Source of the DNA: 2-01-FULL-49-22 sp964639445
Lineage (GTDB): Bacteria; Patescibacteriota; Saccharimonadia; Saccharimonadales; UBA10212
NCBI GenBank assembly: GCA_964639445.1
Contig: CAZXDA010000005.1
Span: 1-24,582, forward strand
DNA: 24,582 nucleotides
Direction: 5' to 3'
The notes under the pieces were generated by a model. It did no database searches and was not told the DNA's origin. It saw only the letters and a list, made by a program, of their open reading frames with translations. Shown in pieces: positions 7,123 to 12,527 of this stretch; the stretch's first letter is position 1; the number at the start of each line of letters is the position of its first letter. The position numbers and the translations under genes are program-made.

Positions 7123-7614
7123 CTATAGGAGGGATTGCTGGGTGGAGTTGGGGAGGTTCAGGTGATCTGCCAGCCGCTTTATAAAAACCTCTTGCCCTTT
7201 GTGCATCTTGCCGGACGTCTGGCTTAGGCTAAACCACCGAGCTTTATCGACTTCGGGGAATTGCTGGATTTTACCCGAACGCGGTGGCCATTCTAGATCG
7301 AACAAACTGCTGGTGATATGCGAGGTGTCTACATCACCTTCGACTGCCCAGACTTTAATAACCTTGCCATCAGCACGCTTTATTTCGCCTAACTCAATCA
7401 GTTCCCCTTCTGGTGCTTTTTGGCCAATTTCCTCTTCAAATTCGCAGCGGGCGGCTGAGGTCGGATCTTCGTTAGATTCGTACTCACCTTTCGGTACGCC
7501 CCAAGCATCTTTTTTAACAAAAAATGGGCCGCCCGGGTGCGTTAATAACACCTCTAGCCGACCATTCTTCTGTCTATAAACCAATAACCCAGCGCTCTGC
7601 TTTTTCACGACCAC
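7123..7614 (-). CDS. NUDIX hydrolase (COG4119-like NTP pyrophosphohydrolase)
   Basis: This 163-residue NUDIX protein, whose relatives hydrolyse nucleoside diphosphates linked to another moiety, opens with KKQSAGLLVYR and continues LEVLLTHPGGPFFVKKDAWGVPKGEYE, the pattern of the COG4119 subgroup. The NUDIX box runs GEYESNEDPTSAARCEFEEE followed by IG: the metal-binding glutamates are all present, but the position normally held by Arg before the first Glu of RExxEE is Cys. The start is GTG at 7614, overlapping the end of the mazG-like gene by 10 bases, so the two nucleotide-cleaning genes form one unit with the upstream tRNA-Val. A house-cleaning role (removing oxidised or toxic nucleotides) is inferred from family and neighbour; the substrate is not predictable. 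Confidence 0.9.
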   Translation of the reverse strand: MVVKKQSAGLLVYRQKNGRLEVLLTHPGGPFFVKKDAWGVPKGEYESNEDPTSAARCEFEEEIGQKAPEGELIELGEIKRADGKVIKVWAVEGDVDTSHITSSLFDLEWPPRSGKIQQFPEVDKARWFSLSQTSGKMHKGQEVFIKRLADHLNLPNSTQQSLL

Positions 7615-7919
7615 TTCCGTCTCTGGTTCTTTTTTTCTTTTTCGCGAAAGGCTTTTTCTAGGTCAATTCCTAGATGATTACATAGATTAATAAGCAGATA
7701 AAACACGTCTGCGGCTTCTTCGTCAATACTGTGTTCTTTGGAGCTTTTATCGACCTTGATGGAGCTGCCTTTACGAATAGCTTTGGCAAATTCGCCCACT
7801 TCTTCCACTAATAGAGCAAAGACTTCGTGAATAGTCTCTTTGAACCCTCGCTTAGCATTGACCTTTTTTAGATAGGATTGGTAATCAGCTAACGTTAGTT
7901 TAGGGGGTAAATCTTTCAT
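7605..7919 (-). CDS. MazG-like nucleotide pyrophosphohydrolase
   Basis: This 104-residue, all-alpha NTP pyrophosphatase belongs to the MazG/dUTPase-2 superfamily, which turns NTPs or dNTPs into monophosphates and removes damaged nucleotides. The metal motif is present as EEVGEF (ExxE half) and DEEAADVFYLL (ExxD half). The lysine-rich tail EKEKKNQRRKW closes the helical bundle. I chose the ATG at 7919: the frame is open back to 8000, but that part is the tRNA-Val gene read through and encodes no conserved sequence. Only 7 bases separate the CCA end of the tRNA from this ATG, with no ribosome site, so after tRNA 3' processing the mRNA would be almost leaderless. It overlaps the NUDIX gene by 10 bases. 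Single MazG domain, unlike the tandem E. coli MazG. Confidence 0.88.
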   Translation of the reverse strand: MKDLPPKLTLADYQSYLKKVNAKRGFKETIHEVFALLVEEVGEFAKAIRKGSSIKVDKSSKEHSIDEEAADVFYLLINLCNHLGIDLEKAFREKEKKNQRRKWS

Positions 7920-7926
7920 AAATATG

Positions 7927-8002
7927 TGGTGGGTGATGTAGGACTCGAACCTACGACCCCTTGAATGTGAATCAAGTGCTCTAGCCACTGAGCTAATCAC
8001 CC
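7927..8002 (-). tRNA. tRNA-Val (anticodon CAC)
   Basis: The cloverleaf is complete: acceptor GGGTGAT/ATCACCC, D-arm GCTC...GAGC, anticodon stem CTTGA/TCAAG with loop TTCACAT (anticodon CAC, reading GUG), T-arm GTAGG-TTCGAGT-CCTAC. A73 and the CCA tail are encoded. It lies directly upstream of, and very probably in the same transcript as, the mazG-like gene. Confidence 0.96.
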
Positions 8003-8036
8003 GATATCCAAATTATATCTGATTAGGTAGATGTGT

Positions 8037-9311
8037 TCAGCTGTCAATAAATTCCTGGCAGAAGCGTTCAAAAACGGCGTTTGTCCAACCGAAGCCGGTC
8101 TGGGATGGATAGACGCCTTTAACCGGTGGTCTGTCCGGCTGCACTACATTGTATTTTTCCAAAAAGACGCCGTGCTTATTAAACCAATCCAGATTTGTCT
8201 TTAGCCATTTTAGGGCTATGCGGCGGGCAATGTCGTGGTAGCCATAGCGTTGCAAACCCTTGACTGCAATAAAATGCAATGGCGCCCAGCCATTTGGATA
8301 GGCCCATTGCGCTGGCCGCGCTCCCGGAATCAGCCGTTTAAGCTGAACATCGTTATCGGTAGTTGCCAAACCACCTTTAAACTCGAACTTTTTGAGCGCG
8401 CCTACCATCCGAGCAGCCTGGCGCTCGTTGGCAATTCCAGCCCACATAGTGTAGTAGGCAGCCAGTGAATCAATGCTCCCGCGTTGCTGCTTGACATGGT
8501 TGTAGTCGTAATAAAAATTGCGCAAATTACTCCACATTAATTCGTTCATGGTCATTTTGCGTTCGTACGCTGCACGATCCCAGCCGGCTGCTCTGTCTTC
8601 GTTGCCAAGCAAGCGGTGGGCATAAGCAAAATCGATCTCGTATTTATAAAGTAAGGAGTTAAGATCCACTGGCAGATAATCCAGGGCGCGATTGTTGAAC
8701 CTGGTGGTGTAATCCCAGCCACTCTCCACTTCCGCCAAATCATTCAGGTAGTTAATGCTATAGTAACGGCTCAAGCCTTGATAGATTTGCCTGGCGTTTG
8801 GTTTGGACGTACTCATCCAGACAATATGGTACTCATCTTCGGCAATCTTCATGGCTTTGGCCAGCCAGCTTTTATCCAAATTGTAAGCCGCATAAACATC
8901 CAGAATAAAACTGGTGAGCAGTGGTGGTTGGGAGCGACCGGTAAAGAATGTGCGGCTAGCGTTAGGAATAATGCCAAAGCGCTTAAACAGGCTCAGCAGA
9001 TCTTCCAGAATGCCGATTACCAAATCTTTATGCGCCTCATCCAGAATACCTTGGGCCATAAAGTAGCTGTCCCAGTAATAAAGCTCGTTAAAATCGAACT
9101 CGTGTCCGGACTCGTAAGCCGGTACCAGATAAGGATGCGGCAAGCCAATTAGATTATCTTTGTCTCTGGGGTTGTAGCGGGTCAGTTTGGGCCAGTAGTT
9201 GGCAATATATTCACGCGCCGGTTTGACATCTTCCGCGCTTAATACAATTTGGCTACGCCAGGGAAGAAAATTGATTTTTTTGGTAAGTTCTTTGGCTTTG
9301 GGTAGGACCAT
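8037..9311 (-). CDS. Trehalase (GH37 family)
   Basis: This (alpha/alpha)6-barrel enzyme is predicted to split trehalose into two glucoses. GH37 signatures are clear: GHEFDFNELYYWDSYF at 69-84 (family PGGRFxExYxWDSY), ESGWDYTTRF at 196-205 with the catalytic acid Asp200, DLNSLLYKYE, QWAYPNGWAPLHF at 335-347 and the catalytic base Glu385 in FLEKYNV. At 424 residues it is shorter than the ~540-residue E. coli enzymes, and it has no signal peptide, so it should be cytoplasmic like TreF. The ATG at 9311 lies inside a palindrome (9310-9330), and a TATAAC box ends only a few bases before it, so the transcript may be leaderless. It would supply glucose from trehalose, perhaps taken from a host or neighbouring cells; that ecological role is inference. 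Confidence 0.9.
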   Translation of the reverse strand: MVLPKAKELTKKINFLPWRSQIVLSAEDVKPAREYIANYWPKLTRYNPRDKDNLIGLPHPYLVPAYESGHEFDFNELYYWDSYFMAQGILDEAHKDLVIGILEDLLSLFKRFGIIPNASRTFFTGRSQPPLLTSFILDVYAAYNLDKSWLAKAMKIAEDEYHIVWMSTSKPNARQIYQGLSRYYSINYLNDLAEVESGWDYTTRFNNRALDYLPVDLNSLLYKYEIDFAYAHRLLGNEDRAAGWDRAAYERKMTMNELMWSNLRNFYYDYNHVKQQRGSIDSLAAYYTMWAGIANERQAARMVGALKKFEFKGGLATTDNDVQLKRLIPGARPAQWAYPNGWAPLHFIAVKGLQRYGYHDIARRIALKWLKTNLDWFNKHGVFLEKYNVVQPDRPPVKGVYPSQTGFGWTNAVFERFCQEFIDS

Positions 9312-9330
9312 AGTAGGTTATACCTACTAT
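9310..9330. promoter_or_regulatory. Perfect palindrome over the trehalase start
   Basis: Two 9-base arms, ATAGTAGGT and ACCTACTAT, flank the spacer TAT. On the minus strand the palindrome contains TATAAC followed by CTACT and the ATG of the trehalase gene, so it covers a possible -10 box and the start codon. It differs in sequence from the palindrome family at 3482, 7084 and 11724. A repressor operator is the simplest reading; an RNA hairpin at the 5' end is possible too. Confidence 0.55.
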
Positions 9331-9365
9331 TTTACTCCAGTATGTAAGTGAGTTTTTTCCGAGTT

Positions 9366-9412
9366 GAAAAAAAGAGGAGGAGGCTCGGGTGCGGGCTGAA
9401 TAGCCCGCACCC
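9366..9412 (-). terminator. Strong hairpin terminator after the GC-rich orphan gene
   Basis: There is an 11-bp perfect stem (GGGTGCGGGCT / AGCCCGCACCC) with loop ATTC, at 9387-9412. Read on the minus strand it is followed after about 13 bases by a run of seven or more T. It ends the transcript of the 9425-9763 gene and separates it from the trehalase gene. Confidence 0.7.
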
Positions 9413-9424
9413 ACACCGAAATCC

Positions 9425-9763
9425 CTACCAGGCACCCACCTCGGCGAAACCGCAGTAGGCACCCCGCCGACGCCGCCGGCCACCCATGACCGGACGCACT
9501 GCAGGCCGCTGGGCCTCACCGCGGGCGCGCTTGGCTTTCTCGTTCTCCCAGGCGTCGTTGTACAACTTGAAAAACCATGTCACTGCGCCAGGCGCAGTTG
9601 ACACCTTGTGCCGGACGGTCCACTTCAAGATCAACGCCGTGGTAGTGCCGCAATAGCGGCCATCTCCGCGCATGTGAGCCGCCTCTTTGGCGATCTCCGG
9701 CAGCGTCATGCGCTCCAGCTGCTGCCGGTACGTCTTCGGCAGAACGCCGATATGGCGTGACAT
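9425..9763 (-). CDS. Hypothetical basic protein in a GC-rich block
   Basis: This is a 112-residue protein that I cannot assign. It is basic, with a cluster GGRRRRRGAYCG near the end, a central aromatic helix-like part (APGAVTWFFKLYNDAWENEKAKRAR) and no signal peptide or membrane segment. Coding is supported by a strong ribosome site (AAAGGAGGAGG seven to eight bases before the ATG), which is rare in this window, and by flanking terminator hairpins on both sides (9366-9412, 9825-9856). Base use is unlike its neighbours: bases 9481-9540 contain 43 G+C of 60, while 10081-10140 in the next gene contain 20 of 60. It therefore looks acquired. The gene at 22631-24235 shares the high GC, strong ribosome site and hairpin-flanked layout. 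Function unknown. Confidence 0.6.
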   Translation of the reverse strand: MSRHIGVLPKTYRQQLERMTLPEIAKEAAHMRGDGRYCGTTTALILKWTVRHKVSTAPGAVTWFFKLYNDAWENEKAKRARGEAQRPAVRPVMGGRRRRRGAYCGFAEVGAW

Positions 9764-9824
9764 CTTGCCTCCTCCTTTTGATGTGCGCGTCCGCTTTGTC
9801 GGTGGGGACGCAATTTCACCGTGT

Positions 9825-9856
9825 AAAACAAAAACGACCGCTTTTTGCTGCGGTCG
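9825..9856 (-). terminator. Terminator-like hairpin upstream of the GC-rich orphan gene
   Basis: The stem CGACCGC/GCGGTCG (9835-9841 with 9850-9856) is followed on the minus strand by TTTTTGTTTT. It lies about 60 bases upstream of the start of the 9425-9763 gene. It could insulate that gene from minus-strand transcription coming from the crp side, or act as an attenuator in its leader. Between here and 10073 I see no other gene, only the palindrome at 10001. Confidence 0.6.
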
Positions 9857-10000
9857 CCTTCGAATTTTTGGGTATCAGTATGCGCGTTTAGGCAACTGCA
9901 GCACTATCTCGTAAACCGAGAATAATGCTCCAGCCTATAAAGCGCATTTGCACCATACTTACTTTTATACCCTCCTCCCTCGCAAATATCAACACTTTTA

Positions 10001-10016
10001 TGTGATCTTTATCACC
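10001..10016. promoter_or_regulatory. Crp/Fnr-type binding site upstream of the regulator gene
   Basis: TGTGATCTTTATCACC contains the perfect palindrome GTGAT-CTTT-ATCAC. It matches the left CRP half-site TGTGA with six-base spacing to TCAC, and also the TGAT-N4-ATCA spacing of Fnr sites. It lies 58 bases before the start of the Crp/Fnr gene at 10074, which suggests autoregulation. Confidence 0.55.
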
Positions 10017-10073
10017 GCTTCCGCTATATATTCAAGCCACTCTTTTACGTATAGTGGGAAGTGCGGGGTATAT

Positions 10074-10763
10074 ATGGCGATATTTATAAGAAAAGCAGCT
10101 AAATCAAAATACTCTTTTGGGATTGATACCCTGTTTGCCGATGCCCGAGAAAAATTCTACCCCAAAAACCAGATTATCGGCTATCAGGGCGATACACTAT
10201 CGGCCATTTACCTGATAAAAGAAGGCTACGTAAAGGCCTATACCATTTTAGACACCGGCGACACCCGTACTATATTTATCCTAGGACCGGGCGACATTCT
10301 ACCAATAGTTTTTTCATTAACTTTAAGTTGGAGTAAATACCAGATCAGATACTTCTATCAGTCATTAACCGATGTCAAGCTGCTAATGCTCGACTATGAG
10401 CAATTTAGAAAATTAATCAACACCAAACAGCAGATGGCTAATACTTACATGACGTATATGGCCGCCTCTAACCAGGCTCTTATGAATCAGTTGGAAGCTA
10501 TAAAGCATAAAACCGCTAAAGATAAAGTTATGGCGCTGCTACCGTATTTGGTTAGAAAATTAGGCAAAAAAGTAAACCCCAACACTTACAAGCTGCGGCT
10601 TAAATTGTCTCACCAAGAAATAGCCGATTTATCTGGCATCACGCGCGAAACCACCAGCGCGCTGCTAAAAGAGCTGGAACAAGACGGAGTAATCAAACAA
10701 CAGCGCGATACATGGATAATCCATCTAGACCCAGATCAACAAGATTCACACCTCCGCGGCTAA
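10074..10763 (+). CDS. Crp/Fnr-family transcriptional regulator
   Basis: This 229-residue regulator has an N-terminal cyclic-nucleotide-type jelly roll (about 18-125, with IYLIKEGYVKAYTIL and ILGPGDILPIVF), a long dimer helix (about 126-155) and a C-terminal winged helix. The recognition helix region is LSHQEIADLSGITRETTSAL at 179-198, where the RE pair matches the DNA-reading Arg-Glu of CRP. There is no cysteine in the protein, so no Fnr-type iron-sulfur cluster, and the cAMP phosphate-binding motif is not recognisable; the effector is unknown. I placed the start at the ATG at 10074 (MAIFIRK); the frame is open back to 9948, but that part covers the palindrome at 10001-10016 and lacks domain character. 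It is the only protein-coding gene on the plus strand here and converges on the tmRNA gene. Confidence 0.88.
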   Translation: MAIFIRKAAKSKYSFGIDTLFADAREKFYPKNQIIGYQGDTLSAIYLIKEGYVKAYTILDTGDTRTIFILGPGDILPIVFSLTLSWSKYQIRYFYQSLTDVKLLMLDYEQFRKLINTKQQMANTYMTYMAASNQALMNQLEAIKHKTAKDKVMALLPYLVRKLGKKVNPNTYKLRLKLSHQEIADLSGITRETTSALLKELEQDGVIKQQRDTWIIHLDPDQQDSHLRG

Positions 10764-10777
10764 GGCGGCTCGCTATC

Positions 10778-10813
10778 AAAAAAGCACCAGCTTTTAGAAG
10801 CTGATGCGTTTTT
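10778..10813. terminator. Bidirectional terminator between the Crp/Fnr gene and tmRNA
   Basis: The stem GCACCAGCTT/AAGCTGATGC (one G-U pair) with a TTAG-type loop is flanked by A6 on the left and T5 on the right in plus orientation. It can stop both the plus-strand regulator transcript and the minus-strand tmRNA. Confidence 0.8.
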
Positions 10814-11217
10814 GGTGGAGCTGGCGGAGAACTGCCCTCCGCGTCCGATTGGTAACAAATTTGATGACTACAGACATAGGTCGTTTTGTCGTCTTTGCCA
10901 AGTCCTATTTAGAAACGACCAAAAAAGAACCAGGCGCAATCCTTTAGTCTTAACTGAATCTTAAGCGGATCACCGATTCAGAGCAGCCAGAGAAATATGA
11001 CACGCTAAAGCTCAATATCTGACGTCTTAAGCTAACGTGGCTCGCGAATTATACGCGAACTGGTGCAAAAGCAAGCTGATTGAACGGATTCAAAGCAGCT
11101 AACTTTTGACGGATAGATGTTTTGGCATCTATTTTGGTTGATCCGGCTAACGTGCAGATCATCCCGGCCTGCCATCAAAACTTGTCAATGAGCCAACCGT
11201 CGAGCTAATTCAGCCCC
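10813..11217 (-). ncRNA. ssrA: Transfer-messenger RNA (tmRNA)
   Basis: This RNA rescues stalled ribosomes and tags the unfinished protein. The 5' end GGGGCTG (11217-11211) pairs with CAGCTCC (10823-10817), and ACCA is encoded at the 3' end. CTCGACGG near the 5' end and GGACGCGG before the T-arm match the conserved tmRNA ends. AAATAGAT precedes the resume codon GCC at 11126-11124. The tag frame runs 25 codons, beginning AKTSIRQK and ending NQLAFAPVRV, to TAA at 11051-11049; the stop sits in the loop of the hairpin TCGCG/CGCGA, as usual for helix 5. Oddities are the long tag without an ALAA end, a T-arm of 19 bases with loop GGCAGTT instead of a TTCRAnn loop, and a D-region two bases short that lacks the GG of CTGGATTCGACG. 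Length about 405 nt. Confidence 0.93.
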
Positions 11218-11226
11218 GTAACCCAT

Positions 11227-11254
11227 ATTATACCAGGTTAGAGTTAAATATCAA
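11227..11254 (-). promoter_or_regulatory. Promoter of the tmRNA gene
   Basis: On the minus strand TTGATA (11254-11249), a 16-base spacer and TATAAT (11232-11227) lie about 10 bases before the tmRNA 5' end. The -35 region also carries AATTACTTGA, which equals one half of the palindrome family found at 3482, 7084 and 11724. Confidence 0.75.
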
Positions 11255-11274
11255 GTAATTGTTCGGGCCAAAGG

Positions 11275-11706
11275 TCAAATAGATTTCAGGAGGTGGGAGA
11301 CGGCGCGATCAAAAGCTCTAACTTCGCGATCATCAATAAGTTTTAGAAGTTCCTTGTGTTGAGCGGCTAAAATCTTCTCTGCTTTGGTGTATGTACCATT
11401 TCCTTTGGCGGTTAGGCTAACTTCGCGCTGTCGCTTGTCTTTCTTGCTGCGATTAATACTCACCAGCCCTTTTCTTTTCAGCAATTTAAGTTGGCGGCTT
11501 ATATTCGCTTCCGTTTGGTGCAGGTTCTGGGCCAAAGCTCGCTGAGTGGTTGTTCGTGAGCGGTGCAGGGATTGCATAATTTGAACTTGTCCAAACCCTA
11601 TTTCTAATCCATCTCGCAAAAGCGCGTCAGATTTATGTTGTAAAATAAACTCCAAGCGGTGCAGAGAGGTGAGGGGATTATAAGAACCGCGTCTGCTTGT
11701 TGCCAT
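11275..11706 (-). CDS. MarR-family transcriptional regulator
   Basis: This 143-residue winged-helix dimeric regulator has the MarR layout: an N-terminal dimerisation helix with LHRLEFILQHKSDALLRD, then the DNA-binding helix-turn-helix TTTQRALAQNLHQTEANISR, the recognition helix with QLKLLKRKGLVS, the wing INRSKKDKRQREVSLTAKG, and a C-terminal dimer helix. The effector is unknown. A palindrome of the type MarR proteins bind (11724-11749) lies about 18 bases upstream, overlapping a likely promoter (TTGACT, 18 bases, TATGCT) that would start transcription almost at the ATG, so autorepression and a nearly leaderless mRNA are likely. The same palindrome at 3482, 4106 and 7084 may mark further targets. 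The gene lies between tmRNA (downstream) and ksgA (upstream), all on the minus strand. Confidence 0.92.
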   Translation of the reverse strand: MATSRRGSYNPLTSLHRLEFILQHKSDALLRDGLEIGFGQVQIMQSLHRSRTTTQRALAQNLHQTEANISRQLKLLKRKGLVSINRSKKDKRQREVSLTAKGNGTYTKAEKILAAQHKELLKLIDDREVRAFDRAVSHLLKSI

Positions 11707-11723
11707 AACATAAGCATAAAGCG

Positions 11724-11749
11724 AAAATACTTAACAAGTCAAGTAATTT
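11724..11749. promoter_or_regulatory. Palindromic operator at the marR promoter (site 3)
   Basis: The core on the minus strand is TTACTTGACTTGTTAAGTAT. It overlaps the -35 box of the probable marR promoter and reaches the ksgA stop codon. Its place directly in front of the MarR gene is the main reason for proposing that the whole palindrome family consists of MarR operators. Confidence 0.65.
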
Positions 11750-12527
11750 AGGGTAGGGCATTATAAATTCTGTGCCAGTCCTGAAGTGACAGTTCTTGTG
11801 CTCTTAAATCTGCGTTGATGCCTACTTTGTTTAATAAGTTATCAACTTCTCCTCTATTAATATGCAAGCCGCCGGCTAAAGAACTACGCAGTTTCTTACG
11901 GCGTTCTGAGAATCCGGCTTTGACTATGCGGAAAAATTTCTGCCTGTCCAAATTTTCAAACAATTGCGACTTTCGTCTCTTGAGGATTATTACTTGCGAG
12001 TCAACTTTAGGCGGTGGCGTAAACATTTCTGCTGGCACAACTTGACCAAGCTTGCATTTATAATCAAGCTGAACGCTGACAGCTAAGACGCTCATTTGTC
12101 CTATCCTGGCACAGATACGTTCAGCTACCTCTTTTTGTACTAAAAGCGTCATAGCCGCCGGCGGATTAGCTGACTCGCTTAAAATCCGCAGTAAGTTACT
12201 CGTTAAATAGTATGGAATGTTAGCTACCACCTTGTACCCAGGCGGTAATGGAGTTAAGTCAAAGCGCAAAATATCATCTGTTACAACCTCTAAATCCTGA
12301 CCGTGTAAACCTGAAATGACCAATAATTTCTTAGCCAGCTCTTCATCTTTTTCGACCGCTATCACCCGTACCCCTCGTTCCAGCAGCTTCTTAGTCAAAG
12401 TGCCGGTCCCCGGCCCGATTTCTAAAACGGTTTCACTTGGCGTTAGCTCAGCTGCATCAACAATGTAATTGAGTGTCGACTCATCTGTTAACCAATGCTG
12501 CCCTAACGATTTTTTAGGTAAATCCAT
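11748..12527 (-). CDS. ksgA: 16S rRNA (A1518/A1519) dimethyladenosine transferase RsmA/KsgA
   Basis: This SAM-dependent methyltransferase dimethylates the two adjacent adenines in helix 45 of 16S rRNA, a late small-subunit assembly step. Of 259 residues, KKSLGQHWLTD (5-15) is the family N-terminus, EIGPGTGTLTKKL (36-48) binds SAM, Glu59 and the VTDDIL acidic motif follow, and ANIPYYLTSNLL (102-113) is the catalytic NLPYY loop in its Gram-positive form. The basic C-terminal domain starts near FSERRKKLRSSL. The length is normal. The start directly abuts the stop of the RpfB-like gene with no gap, so translation is coupled. An rpfB-ksgA pair is a known neighbourhood in actinobacteria, and yabE-(rnmV)-ksgA in Bacillus; here no rnmV lies between. 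Confidence 0.97.
   Translation of the reverse strand: MDLPKKSLGQHWLTDESTLNYIVDAAELTPSETVLEIGPGTGTLTKKLLERGVRVIAVEKDEELAKKLLVISGLHGQDLEVVTDDILRFDLTPLPPGYKVVANIPYYLTSNLLRILSESANPPAAMTLLVQKEVAERICARIGQMSVLAVSVQLDYKCKLGQVVPAEMFTPPPKVDSQVIILKRRKSQLFENLDRQKFFRIVKAGFSERRKKLRSSLAGGLHINRGEVDNLLNKVGINADLRAQELSLQDWHRIYNALP

Noticed and set aside
7605..8000. Longer mazG-like protein starting at 8000
   Set aside because: The first 27 codons are the tRNA-Val gene read as protein; MazG homology begins after the ATG at 7919.
9948..10073. N-terminal extension of the Crp/Fnr protein
   Set aside because: It covers the palindrome and AT-rich promoter region and adds no recognisable domain part.
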